Source: Nonomuraea jiangxiensis | Lineage (GTDB): Bacteria; Actinomycetota; Actinomycetes; Streptosporangiales; Streptosporangiaceae | DNA length: 64,000 nucleotides | Direction: 5' to 3' | NCBI RefSeq assembly: GCF_900099965.1 | Contig: NZ_FNDJ01000010.1 | Location: 62,001-126,000 of the forward strand | Shown: one piece after another, positions 1 to 8,257 of the stretch | How the letters are laid out: the number at the start of each line of letters is the position of its first letter | Numbering within the stretch: position 1 is the first letter of the stretch | Made by a program: the position numbers and the translations under genes | The notes under the pieces: model-generated | Database searches by the model: none | What the model saw: only the letters and a program-made list of their open reading frames with translations | What the model was told of the DNA's origin: nothing

Positions 1-135
1 CTGGCCCGCATGGAGCTGCGCATCGCCCTCCCCGCGCTGCTGCGGCGCTTCCCCGGGCTGCGGGTGTCCGGCGAGCCGCGGTTCCGCACGTTCAGCGTCG
101 TGTACGGCTTGAGCTCCCTGGAGGTGGCCTGGTAG
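1..135 (+). CDS. Cytochrome P450, C-terminal fragment cut by window edge
   Basis: The first 44 codons are open from base 1 and end at TAG. They read LARMELRIALPALLRRFPGL followed by a stretch ending in FSVVYGLSSLEVAW. This is the L-helix and last beta sheet of a bacterial class I P450: the helix directly after the heme cysteine loop, then the typical 'rf.v.Gl..l.v.W' ending. The heme-binding loop itself lies outside the window. P450s are cytoplasmic heme monooxygenases that take electrons from ferredoxin. The substrate cannot be judged from this piece. The frame ends about 95 bases before the next gene on the same strand. Confidence 0.8.
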   Translation: MARMELRIALPALLRRFPGLRVSGEPRFRTFSVVYGLSSLEVAW

Positions 136-187
136 AGCGCGCGCTGGGCCGGGGCGCCGCCGGCGAGCGCTCGGTGGAGGACACCGC

Positions 188-219
188 TTGATAGGAATTT
201 GTCGGTCGGGGTGTATAGC
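188..219 (+). promoter_or_regulatory. Putative promoter of the large ATPase regulator
   Basis: TTGATA (188-193) and TATAGC (214-219) resemble -35 and -10 boxes, though the 20-base spacer is long. The next ATG is at 231 with no Shine-Dalgarno match, which would fit a nearly leaderless transcript. This is a pattern match only. Confidence 0.3.
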
Positions 220-230
220 GTGCAAGCGTC

Positions 231-3200
231 ATGCCTATCGACGTCTCCGCGCACGAGCTCATCGGCCGGGAGCACCCCGCCGCGCTGCTGCGTGCCGAGA
301 TCACCAGGCTGATCGGCAGCCACGGCGGCCTGGTGCTCGTCACCGGCGAGGCCGGCATCGGCAAGACCACGCTCGTCACCAGCGCGGCGGGGGAGGCCCG
401 GCGCGCGGGCGTGCTGGTGGTCGGCGGGGCGTGCTGGGATTCCGGCAGCGCCCCCGGCTACTGGCCGTGGGTGCAGGTCCTCCGCGCGTTGCGGCGCGCC
501 GTCGAGCCCGAGGAGTGGGCCGCGGCGGAGGAGGCGGCGGGCGGCGGCCTGACCGCGCTGGCCGCCCTGCTCGGTGAGGCACAGGGCGGTGAGCCGCGAA
601 GTGGCGAGACACGGGGTGGTGAGACACGGAGTGGCGAGGCCGCGGGCGGCTTCCGGGTCTACGACGCGGTCACCTCGGCCCTGGTCTCGCTGTCGCAGCG
701 GCGCCCGGTGCTGGTCGTCATCGACGACCTGCACGTGGCCGACCCGGACTCGTTGCGGCTGCTGGAGTTCGCGGCGCGGCAGACCTGGTTCGAGCGGCTG
801 CTGCTGGTCGGCACCTACCGCGACGCCGAGGTCGAGCCGGTCGACCACCCGCTGCGCGACCTGCTGTCACCGCTCGTCGCCAAGGCCACCACGATCACGC
901 TCAACGGGCTCGACCGGGCGGGCGTCGCCGCGCTCATGGCCCGCACAGCCGGGCAGGAGCCGCCGCCCGACCTGGTCGCCGAGGTGCACCTGCGCACCGG
1001 CGGCAACCCGTTCTTCGTCGAGCAGACCGCCCGGTTGTGGCGCAGCGGCGGCTCGGCCGACGCGGTCGCGCCCGGCGTGCGCGACGCGCTGCTACGCCGC
1101 CTGTCGCTGCTGCCCCGGCAGGTCTCCGAGCTGCTTCCCGCCGCCGCGGTGCTCGGCAACGAGTTCCACCGCCAGGTGCTCGCCGAGATGATCGCCGCCC
1201 CCGTCGCCCACGTCGACCGGCTGCTGGAGCTGGCCGTGGTGGCCAAGCTGGTGGTGGCCAGGGGCGGCGGCGTGTTCGCCTTCGCGCACGACCTGGTGCG
1301 CGAGACCCTCTACGACTCGCTCGACGACCCCCGCGAGCTGCACGGCGCGGTCGTCAGCGCCTTCGACCGCTCGCCCGGCCTGGCGGGCAAGGTGCTGCCC
1401 AACGACCTGGCCGGGCACGCCTACCTGGCCGGCGATCGTGCCGATCCCGAGCGGGCCGTCGCGTTGCTCCTGGCCGCCGCCCACGAGGCGAGGTGCCGGC
1501 TGGCGGGCGAGGAGCAGCTGCTCCACCTGCGCCGGGCACACGAGCTGAGCTCCGCCGTCAGTCCCCGCCGCCGGGCCCTGATCGGCCTCGACCTTGGCCA
1601 GGAGCTGCACCACTACCCGGACCGGCGGGATGAGGTGCGCCGGCTCTTCGACGAGGCCGCCGCCATCGCCCGCGATCTCCACGACCCCGAGCTGCCCGCC
1701 CGCGTCGCGCTCGTCTTCCACACCCACTACGGCCTGGACAAGGCCCGCGACCTCCTCAGGGAGGCGCACCGCCGGCTGGTCGGCCAGGACGTGCCCGACG
1801 AGCAGATGCCGCTCGACCTGGTCTTCCACCTCATGGCCCGGGCCAGGAAGGGAGGTGACGACGACGCGCTGACGTTCAGCCTGTGGGTGCAGCACGACAT
1901 CATCTGGGGTCCCGGCACGGCCCCCGAACGGGTCGCGCTGATCGACGAGCTGATCGCCGTGGCGCGTCGCACTGCCGACCGCGACCTGGAGCACTTCGCC
2001 ACCGCGCTGCGCTGGGTGGCCATGGTCGAGCAGGGTGATCCCGGCTACATCGACGAGTTCCACGACTACGCCGCCAAGGGCTGGCGCAGCGAGCGGGTGC
2101 ACCTCATCTTGGCCACCGATGTCGACGCGAGCATCGTGGCCGCCTTCGCCGGACGCTTCGCCGAGGCCGAGGAGCGGCTGTCGGGAGTGCGGCCGGAGAC
2201 GGTGCACGAGCACTTCGGGTTCATGCTGGAGCACCACCGCTGGGCGATGGCGTTGCTTCGGGGGAAGTCGGCGGAGCAGCGGGCGGTGCTGCGCGGGCTC
2301 CGGGGCACCCATCACCCGTGTGTGCCGTTGCTGGAGGCGCTGACGGCGCTGCAAGGCGGCGACCTGAACCCCGCGCTGCGCCATCTCCATGCGGGGCAGC
2401 CGGACGACCGCGTCGTCCAGCCGCTGTGGTTACGCTTCCAGGCCGAGCTGGCCGCCGCCACGCGGGACCCGGAGCTGTGCGCCCGTGCCCGGGCCGCGCT
2501 GGCGCCGCATCGGGGGCAATGGCTGGTGTCGCTGTACGGATGGGAGATCAGCGGCCCGTACGACCTGTGGCTCGGCCTGGTCGACGCCGCCGAGGGGCGC
2601 TGGGAGGAGGCAGTCGAGGAGCTCACCGCCGCCTACCGCTCAGCCGACCTGATGCAGTCGCGACCGTGGTCGGTGCTGGCCCGCGCCCACCTGGCCGAGA
2701 CCCTGCTCGCCCGCGCGTGGCCGGGCGACGCCGACGCGGCGTCGGAGCTGCTGACCGGGGTACGGCGGGAGGCGGCCGAGCTGGGGATGCACCACGTCCA
2801 GGAGCAGGCTGAGCTGGGCCTGCATCGCCTCCGGGAGTCGGCCGAGCGGGGCATGGACCATCTCGGGGAGCAGGGCGAGTTGGGCGCGCACCGCCTCCGG
2901 GAGTCGGCTGAGCTCGGTACGCAGCGCCTTCAGGAGTCGGCCGGGCCGGTGGGCACTGGGCCTTCTGGTGACAGGGCTTCCGGGACTTCCGGGGATGGGC
3001 GGGGGCGGGCCGATGGTGGGTCTTCGGGGGTGGGCGAGGCGGAGTTCCGGAGGGACGGTGCGGTGTGGTCTCTGGCGTTCGCCGGGCGGCTTGTCCACAT
3101 GCCCGATGCCAAGGGGCTGCGCGACCTGCACATTCTGCTGAGCCGTCCCGGTGGTGACGTGAGCGCCGTGTCGCTGCTGGCTCCCGAAGGCGGTGAGGTC

Positions 3201-3581
3201 GTCGTCGCGGCCCGCCGGATGGGTGGTGACGACGTGCTGGACGAGGAGGCCAAGAGCCGCTACCGCCGGCGGCTGGCGCGGCTCGACGAGGAGATCGATC
3301 GGGCCGCCGAACTGGGTGACGATCGGCGGGCGGCCGAGTTCGACCGGGAGCGGGCCGCGTTGCTGGAGGAGCTGCGGGCGGCGGCGGGGCTTGGCGGGCG
3401 TACCCGGCGGTTGGGGGACGAGGCGGAGCGGGCCCGTAAGACCGTCACCGCCCGGATTCGCGATGTGCTGCGCAAGCTCGACAGCACCCATCCCGAACTG
3501 GCCGCCCACCTGCGCGCCACCGTCTCGACCGGCGCCACCTGCCGCTACCAGCCCGACACCCCCATCACCTGGCGCCTCTGA
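231..3581 (+). CDS. Large AAA/STAND-type ATPase transcriptional regulator, 1116 aa
   Basis: The N-terminus has the layout of actinobacterial LAL/STAND regulators: an 'IGRE' entry motif near residue 11, Walker A GEAGIGKTT near residues 40-48, and Walker B VLVVIDDLH near 160-168. A long alpha-helical TPR-like middle follows. There is no LuxR helix-turn-helix at the end. Instead residues ~935-1116 form a domain with 'GRLVHMPDAKGLRDLHILL', a heptad-like charged stretch and a conserved-looking tail, seen in other actinobacterial ATPase regulators. It probably acts as a cytoplasmic signal-responsive switch. Odd points are a Gly/Glu/Arg-rich repeat near residues 120-141 and five 11-residue repeats at 849-903. 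The start is the ATG at 231; no ribosome site is visible. The family call is firm, but the target is unknown. Confidence 0.85.
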   Translation: MPIDVSAHELIGREHPAALLRAEITRLIGSHGGLVLVTGEAGIGKTTLVTSAAGEARRAGVLVVGGACWDSGSAPGYWPWVQVLRALRRAVEPEEWAAAEEAAGGGLTALAALLGEAQGGEPRSGETRGGETRSGEAAGGFRVYDAVTSALVSLSQRRPVLVVIDDLHVADPDSLRLLEFAARQTWFERLLLVGTYRDAEVEPVDHPLRDLLSPLVAKATTITLNGLDRAGVAALMARTAGQEPPPDLVAEVHLRTGGNPFFVEQTARLWRSGGSADAVAPGVRDALLRRLSLLPRQVSELLPAAAVLGNEFHRQVLAEMIAAPVAHVDRLLELAVVAKLVVARGGGVFAFAHDLVRETLYDSLDDPRELHGAVVSAFDRSPGLAGKVLPNDLAGHAYLAGDRADPERAVALLLAAAHEARCRLAGEEQLLHLRRAHELSSAVSPRRRALIGLDLGQELHHYPDRRDEVRRLFDEAAAIARDLHDPELPARVALVFHTHYGLDKARDLLREAHRRLVGQDVPDEQMPLDLVFHLMARARKGGDDDALTFSLWVQHDIIWGPGTAPERVALIDELIAVARRTADRDLEHFATALRWVAMVEQGDPGYIDEFHDYAAKGWRSERVHLILATDVDASIVAAFAGRFAEAEERLSGVRPETVHEHFGFMLEHHRWAMALLRGKSAEQRAVLRGLRGTHHPCVPLLEALTALQGGDLNPALRHLHAGQPDDRVVQPLWLRFQAELAAATRDPELCARARAALAPHRGQWLVSLYGWEISGPYDLWLGLVDAAEGRWEEAVEELTAAYRSADLMQSRPWSVLARAHLAETLLARAWPGDADAASELLTGVRREAAELGMHHVQEQAELGLHRLRESAERGMDHLGEQGELGAHRLRESAELGTQRLQESAGPVGTGPSGDRASGTSGDGRGRADGGSSGVGEAEFRRDGAVWSLAFAGRLVHMPDAKGLRDLHILLSRPGGDVSAVSLLAPEGGEVVVAARRMGGDDVLDEEAKSRYRRRLARLDEEIDRAAELGDDRRAAEFDRERAALLEELRAAAGLGGRTRRLGDEAERARKTVTARIRDVLRKLDSTHPELAAHLRATVSTGATCRYQPDTPITWRL
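2775..2939 (+). repeat. Five tandem 33-bp coding repeats (11-aa hendecads)
   Basis: Five in-frame units of 11 residues follow the pattern (A/G)E(L/R)GxxxLxE(S/Q): AELGMHHVQEQ, AELGLHRLRES, AERGMDHLGEQ, GELGAHRLRES, AELGTQRLQES. A period of 11 with spaced Leu/His positions suits a hendecad coiled coil or a solenoid extension of the preceding TPR-like region. The DNA copies have diverged, so the expansion is not very recent. Confidence 0.8.
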
Positions 3582-3595
3582 CCCGGACACCATCT

Positions 3596-3677
3596 CCCTC
3601 ATGCCGGCCCCGACTCATGCGGCCCCCATGTCGGCTCCCTCATGCCGGCTCCCTCATGTAGGCCCCTCATGCCGGCG
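3596..3677. repeat. Short tandem repeats of a TCCCTCATGCCGGC unit
   Basis: About six degenerate copies of a ~14-bp unit, best seen at 3596-3609 and 3637-3650, lie just after the regulator's stop codon. They are part of a 388-bp stretch (3582-3969) that holds no convincing gene. Open frames across it are low-complexity and lack ribosome sites. Confidence 0.55.
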
Positions 3678-3845
3678 CTGCGCCGCCACAGTGATCTGGC
3701 GGTGCAGCGACCGGCGTTGGTGCGAGCGGGTATGGCCGGCGGAGGTCCTGGTCCGGGGGTGCGGAGCTCCGGGTCCAAGGCGGTGGCCGGTCCCGATGTG
3801 TCGGGTAGAGCGGAGGAGACGAGGGGAGCGCAGGCGGGGGGCAGG

Positions 3846-3979
3846 GGCTCCCCTCGTCTCGGGTTCAGTGCGGGCGGGGCGGGAGTTTCCCTCGCCTCGG
3901 GTTCGGTGCGGGCGGGGGAGGCGCTTCCCACATCTCAGGGTCGGTGCGGGAGTTTCTCTTGTCTGGGGTTCAGCGGGGG
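3846..3979. repeat. Imperfect ~38-bp direct repeats downstream of the secreted hydrolase
   Basis: About four diverged copies share the core CTCGGGTTC(A/G)GTGCGGG and an AGTTTC(C/T)CT segment. The last copy runs into the 3' end of the hydrolase gene on the minus strand. Function unknown. They fill most of the gap between two convergent genes, where a terminator would be expected. Confidence 0.5.
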
Positions 3980-5430
3980 CTGAAGTCGACGGTGAGGGCG
4001 TCCTTCAGGTTCTGTGCCGCGTCGCCGGGTAGCAGGTAGCCCTTGCGGAGGTTGGTCGCGTCGGCCTTGGCGACGGCGGCTACGTAGCGGCTCTCCGTGC
4101 GGTAGAGCGTTCTGAGTCGGGTCTGGTCGAAGGGGAGGTGTGTGCCGAACAGCCTGCAGAAGCCCTCCCCGGAGTTGTCGCCGGTGTTGAGTGCGGTGGG
4201 TGCCGCGACCTGGGAGACGCGGATGCCGCCCCGGGCGAGCCCCAGCTCGTCGCGGGCCTTCGTACCGTCGGGGTTGAACTCCAGTGGGGGAGCGGCCGGT
4301 GGCGGGGTGCCACGTTCGGCCCAGCGGGTCAGGTGGTCGTAGGCGGCGGCGAGTACGTGTGTCAGCGGCACCCGGCTGTAGGGCGGCTGGTCGCAGTTGT
4401 ACGTGGGCGCGGCGCCGAGATCCCGCGTGAGCAGGGGACGCCGGTACTCCTGGCCTGCCCAGCCGGAGTGGGCGGCGCCGGCGACCTCCCACCGGCGGAA
4501 CCGGTCGGTGTCCGCGGGCCGGGCCGGTGAGCGTACGTCGGTCTCGGACAGGACCTGGAACACCGGCTCCGTACCGGCCCGGGTGGGCGCGCCGCCGACG
4601 ATGTTGGCGAACCCGTCGAAGACACTCTCGATCTGCGGCAGTACGGCGTCGTAGTAGACGGTCATCCGGCCCGCGGACTGCGAGGCGCCGATGGCCAGCA
4701 CCGTGTCCACCTTCAGCCGGTGCAGCGGAGCGTGGCCGCCGCGCGCCCGCAGCGCCTTGGCCGCCTGGGAGTAGATGTCGTAGGACAACTCGTCGGCCGC
4801 GAACCGGCCGCCGCCGGTGACGTCCAGGTCGCCGTAGCGAGCCGGGCTCCAGCCGCGTAGCTGGTTCACCCCGACCCGCTGCGCGGAGATGCCGACCCAG
4901 GCGTAGCCGGCGCGCATGATCTGGTCGGCGCTCCACAGCGCGTCCAGGTCGTATCCGGCGGTCACGTTCTGCCATTCGGCGAGCACGGTCCCGTTGAATC
5001 TGGCCTGGTGAGCGGGGCGGCGTACGATGATCCGGGTCTTGTAGGGGACGTCGGCGGCGAGCAACCGCCCGCTCGTGTCGTAGGCGTCGGCCTGGCCGGA
5101 GAGGTAGAACTCCTGCTCGACGTAGCCGCGGGCGGCAAGGTCGATGTTCGTGGCGAGCCACGGATAGGTGTCGCGCACGTCGGGCGCGGACGGGCTGCCG
5201 GGCAGGGCGCCGGGGACGGGTCCCTCGACGGTCGGCGTGGCCACGGGCTGGGTGCCAGGTCCCTCGGCGTCGGGCCCCTTGGCATCGGGTACGGAGCTGT
5301 TCGGTGCGGACACAGGTAAGGGAGCCGATCGGGTGGTTTGTCGGGGGTCAGCGTGGGCCGGTCCGGCCGCGAGCCCGGTGGCCACCATGCCTGCCACCGC
5401 GACCCGGGCCATTCTCACCAGCGAGACCAT
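3970..5430 (-). CDS. Secreted alpha/beta-hydrolase domain protein, 486 aa
   Basis: The start at 5430 is set by GAAAGGAGA seven bases upstream. An in-frame extension further upstream lacks this. The N-terminus is a Sec signal peptide: basic start, hydrophobic core, then a GPAHA-type cleavage site near residue 28. A Pro/Gly/Asp-rich linker follows (residues ~30-75). The mature part fits the 'alpha/beta hydrolase domain' family (PF20091-like, ~450-550 aa), with the nucleophile elbow GASQSAG around residue 250 and late His-containing segments such as 'AGAAHSGW'. It is probably an extracellular esterase of unknown substrate. It lies convergent to the regulator and upstream of nothing co-directional that is close, so it is likely monocistronic. 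Hydrolase fold is confident, substrate unknown. Confidence 0.75.
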   Translation of the reverse strand: MVSLVRMARVAVAGMVATGLAAGPAHADPRQTTRSAPLPVSAPNSSVPDAKGPDAEGPGTQPVATPTVEGPVPGALPGSPSAPDVRDTYPWLATNIDLAARGYVEQEFYLSGQADAYDTSGRLLAADVPYKTRIIVRRPAHQARFNGTVLAEWQNVTAGYDLDALWSADQIMRAGYAWVGISAQRVGVNQLRGWSPARYGDLDVTGGGRFAADELSYDIYSQAAKALRARGGHAPLHRLKVDTVLAIGASQSAGRMTVYYDAVLPQIESVFDGFANIVGGAPTRAGTEPVFQVLSETDVRSPARPADTDRFRRWEVAGAAHSGWAGQEYRRPLLTRDLGAAPTYNCDQPPYSRVPLTHVLAAAYDHLTRWAERGTPPPAAPPLEFNPDGTKARDELGLARGGIRVSQVAAPTALNTGDNSGEGFCRLFGTHLPFDQTRLRTLYRTESRYVAAVAKADATNLRKGYLLPGDAAQNLKDALTVDFSPR

Positions 5431-5603
5431 GCCGTCGAATCTCCTTTCAGTGACCGGGACGGGCCGATCACACAGGGATGATCTACGGCGGCGAACCACT
5501 CCGCATCGGTGAAATCACCGGTCATCTCCGTCCGCGCACCCGGCGCACACCGGTCGCCGGCCCGGCTCGGGGCCGTGGGCGCGGGACTGGAGGAAACCGG
5601 CGG

Positions 5604-5629
5604 CACACCGGGCACGCATGCCCGGTGTG
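5604..5629 (-). terminator. Hairpin ending the ABC exporter operon
   Basis: CACACCGGGCA and its perfect complement form an 11-bp stem with a 4-base loop, eight bases beyond the permease stop codon on the minus strand. There is no clear U-run, as is usual in actinomycetes. The rest of 5431-5637 holds no gene that I can see. Confidence 0.7.
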
Positions 5630-5637
5630 GGAAGTGC

Positions 5638-6480
5638 CTACTTGCGGTTGTAGAGCCGCATGGTGATGGAGCCGAAGGCCCCGATGAAGACCACCGACCA
5701 CACCAGGACCAGGATCAGTGCCCCGCCGTCCGGCGTGCCGGCCATCAGGGAGCGGACGGCGGCCACCAGATGGGTGATCGGGTTGAGGTTGACGAAGACC
5801 TGCAGCCAGCCGGGCATCGTCTCGGGCTGGACATAGACATTGCTCAGGAACGTCAGCGGGAACAGCACCATCATGCTGACCCCCATCACCGACTTCTCGC
5901 TGCGCAGCAGCAGCCCGAACATCGTCCACACCCACGAGAACGCGAACGAGAACCCCAGCAGCAGCAGGATCCCGAGCACCGCCCCCACGAGGCCGCCCGA
6001 AGGACGGAACCCCATCACCAGGCCCACCAGCAGGATGACCGTCGAGGCGATCGTGTAGCGCATGACGTCGCCGAGCAGGTAGCCCACCATGGTCGCGGGG
6101 CGCCAGATGGGCAGGGTGCGGAACCGGTCGAAGACCCCCTTCTCGATGTCCTTGTTGACCTCAAGACCGGTGTACATGGTGATCATCACGACACTCGTCA
6201 CCATGATGCCCGGCAGCAGGTACTGCAGGTATTCGGTCGGCGAGCCGGCCAGCGCGCCGCCGAACAGGTAGGTGAACATCAGCGTCATCATGAGCGGGAA
6301 CGCGGTCACATCGAAGAGCTGCTCGGGCACGTGCTTGATCTTCAGCACGGCCCGCCAGCCGAACGTGATCGACGCCGACCACGCGCTCGGCCGGGGTGGT
6401 CGCGCTCCTGGGGCCAGGACGGTGGCGAGGGCGTCGGTGGCGGGCTCGTACGTGGTGCCGGTCTCGGCGGTCGTGCTCAT
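5638..6480 (-). CDS. ABC-2 type exporter permease (DrrB-like), 280 aa
   Basis: An integral membrane protein with about six hydrophobic segments, in the layout of daunorubicin-resistance-type ABC-2 permeases. It has a long cytoplasmic N-terminus, the 'LPGIMVTSVVMITMYTGLEV' segment after the second helix, and a conserved 'ERGVFDRFRTLPIWR'-like loop, here with K for the first R. It would form the pore for export of a hydrophobic compound, powered by the ATPase encoded just upstream. Its ATG overlaps the ATPase stop as ATGA, so the two are translationally coupled. Drug or lipid export is the usual role of the family; the true substrate is not visible. Confidence 0.9.
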   Translation of the reverse strand: MSTTAETGTTYEPATDALATVLAPGARPPRPSAWSASITFGWRAVLKIKHVPEQLFDVTAFPLMMTLMFTYLFGGALAGSPTEYLQYLLPGIMVTSVVMITMYTGLEVNKDIEKGVFDRFRTLPIWRPATMVGYLLGDVMRYTIASTVILLVGLVMGFRPSGGLVGAVLGILLLLGFSFAFSWVWTMFGLLLRSEKSVMGVSMMVLFPLTFLSNVYVQPETMPGWLQVFVNLNPITHLVAAVRSLMAGTPDGGALILVLVWSVVFIGAFGSITMRLYNRK

Positions 6481-7454
6481 GCCGCAGTCTCCTCGGTGGC
6501 GCGGTGGTCGGTGAGGGCCAGGAACACCTCGTCCAGGTTGGGCTGGCCGAGGGAGAAGTCGTCGACGACGATGCCGGCCGCGGCCAGCTGGGCGAGGGCC
6601 CGCGATGCCTGCTCGGCGGCGGCCTCGTCGCGGCCGTTGCCGGTGATGCGGGCCGTGAGCGACACCGGGTCGGACTCCCGGTAGACGGTCGTGTCCAGGA
6701 TCTCGGTGAGCAGGCGCTCCGCCTCGGTCCGGGTGGCCGGGTCGCGCAGGCGTACGTGCACCGAGCCCGCGCCGACGGAGGACTTCAGCTCGCCCGGCGT
6801 GCCCTCGGCGATGAGCCGGCCGTGGTCGATGACCGCGATGCGGTCGGCCAGCCGGTCGGCCTCCTCCAGGTACTGCGTGGTCAGCAGCACCGTGGTGCCG
6901 TGGGCCACGACGATGCGGACGATGTCCCAGACCTGGTTGCGGCTGCGCGGGTCCAGCCCGGTGGTGGGCTCGTCGAGGAAGAGCAGGTCGGGGGTGTTCA
7001 GGATGCTGGCGGCGATGTCGAGGCGCCGCCGCATGCCACCCGAGTACGTCTTGACCTGCCGCCCCCCGGCCTCCGTCAGCCCGAACGCCTCCAGTAGCTC
7101 GGCGGCCCGGGCCCTGGCGGCCGGCTTGCGGTGGCCGAGCAGGCGGGCGAGCAGGATGAGGTTCTCGGCGCCGGTCATCTCGTCGTCCACGGACGCGTAC
7201 TGGCCGGTCATGCTGACCCGGGAGCGGACGGCGTCCGCCTCGCGCACCACGTCGTGGCCGAACACCGTGGCCTCGCCCCCGTCGGGGCGCAGCAGCGTGG
7301 CCAGGATGCGTACCGCCGTGGTCTTGCCCGCGCCGTTGGGGCCGAGCACGCCGTAGACGGCGCCGGCGGGCACGGCCAGGTCGAGGCCGTCCACGGCGCG
7401 GGTCTTGTCGAAGGTCTTGACCAGGCCTGAGGTCTGTATCGCCAGGTCGGGCAT
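6477..7454 (-). CDS. ABC exporter ATP-binding protein (DrrA-like), 325 aa
   Basis: It carries all nucleotide-binding motifs: Walker A GPNGAGKTTA, signature YSGGMRRRLDIA, Walker B LLFLDEPTTGLD and a switch His region. The DrrA-type C-terminal extension of about 100 residues follows. It pairs with the ABC-2 permease directly downstream. Start choice: the ATG at 7454 follows AAAGGGAA. A second ATG at 7472 overlaps the upstream FMN reductase stop (ATGA) and would add six residues. Either would work, and coupling to the reductase is likely in both cases. The operon order reductase, ATPase, permease suggests export or detoxification of a redox-active small molecule, which is inference. Confidence 0.92.
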   Translation of the reverse strand: MPDLAIQTSGLVKTFDKTRAVDGLDLAVPAGAVYGVLGPNGAGKTTAVRILATLLRPDGGEATVFGHDVVREADAVRSRVSMTGQYASVDDEMTGAENLILLARLLGHRKPAARARAAELLEAFGLTEAGGRQVKTYSGGMRRRLDIAASILNTPDLLFLDEPTTGLDPRSRNQVWDIVRIVVAHGTTVLLTTQYLEEADRLADRIAVIDHGRLIAEGTPGELKSSVGAGSVHVRLRDPATRTEAERLLTEILDTTVYRESDPVSLTARITGNGRDEAAAEQASRALAQLAAAGIVVDDFSLGQPNLDEVFLALTDHRATEETAA

Positions 7455-7468
7455 GGATGAATTCCCTT

Positions 7469-8038
7469 TCATGAGACGTATGGCTGGGCGCGCCTGCCCG
7501 CGCGCAGCGTGCGGCCCCACCACGTGAGCTGGTCGAGCATGGCGGCCACGGAACGCAGCCGGTCGTCGGTGTCGGCCGGGCGGCACCCGTCGACGTCCGG
7601 GCCGAGCAGGTCGAGCCCGACCCAGTCGCGCATGGTCACGGCGTGCAGGGCGCCGAAGACCGTACGGAGCTGTTCCACGGCGTAGAAGCCGGCCGAGCCG
7701 CAGCCGTAGGAGACGAAACCGACCGGTTTGGCCTGCCACTCGTCATAGGCGAAGTCGATGGCCTGCTTGAGTGAGGCGGGGAAGCTGCGGTTGTACTCGG
7801 GGGTGACCACGGCGAAGGCGTCCGCGTGGCCGACGGCCGCGATGAAGTGGCGCATGGGCGGCGTCGCCTCCTCCGGGTAGTTGCCGGGAAACCTGTAGTC
7901 CGCCAGGTCGAGCACCTCGACGTCGAGATCCTGGCGGCGGCGGGCCCGCGTGGTGAACCAGTCGCCGACCGTGTCGCATGCACGGCCGGCCCGGGTGCTG
8001 CCGATGATCACCGCCACCCGAAGCCGGTCGTCGGCCAT
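7469..8038 (-). CDS. NADPH-dependent FMN reductase family protein, 189 aa
   Basis: A flavodoxin-like fold protein of the FMN_red family. It has the N-terminal phosphate-binding loop IIGSTRAGR (residues ~9-17), the 'TPEYNRSFPASLKQAIDF' flavin/tyrosine segment, and 'VGFVSYGCGSAGFYAVEQLR', all hallmarks of chromate/azo/quinone reductases. It would transfer electrons from NAD(P)H to FMN and then to quinones or similar acceptors in the cytosol. The ATG at 8038 is preceded by AAAGGGGAGA; a nine-codon longer start has no such site. It is first in the operon with the DrrAB-like exporter and lies behind a perfect palindrome, so the set is probably an inducible resistance unit. Confidence 0.88.
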   Translation of the reverse strand: MADDRLRVAVIIGSTRAGRACDTVGDWFTTRARRRQDLDVEVLDLADYRFPGNYPEEATPPMRHFIAAVGHADAFAVVTPEYNRSFPASLKQAIDFAYDEWQAKPVGFVSYGCGSAGFYAVEQLRTVFGALHAVTMRDWVGLDLLGPDVDGCRPADTDDRLRSVAAMLDQLTWWGRTLRAGRRAQPYVS

Positions 8039-8081
8039 GGTCTCCCCTTTCCCCGGGCCCGTCACCCCTCAGGCGCGAGAT

Positions 8082-8110
8082 CCGCCCGCTAGATCGGATC
8101 TAGCGGGCGG
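8082..8110. promoter_or_regulatory. Perfect 14-bp inverted repeat, likely repressor operator
   Basis: CCGCCCGCTAGATC is followed by one G and then its exact complement. The site sits 44 bases before the FMN reductase start. A 1-base centre makes it a poor RNA hairpin but a good dimer-binding site, as for TetR-family repressors (core CTAGATCNGATCTAG). No regulator gene is adjacent, so it would act in trans. The rest of 8111-8257 contains no gene. Confidence 0.65.
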
Positions 8111-8257
8111 CGCCGGCAGCCGCCGAAAAGCGGGTACGGGGCTGGGGGGGTGGGGCGGTTGGGCGGCCTGAGGGGTGGCCGCCGGGCGCTTCAAAGTGAC
8201 GGCTGGTCGCGTGCCGGTCGGTGGGGTGGGTCAGAAGCCTGGACGGTAGGCAACGGC

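Noticed and set aside
3599..3983. Open frames on both strands in the repeat-rich gap
   Set aside because: Low-complexity Pro/Arg/Gly translations produced by tandem repeats, without ribosome sites.
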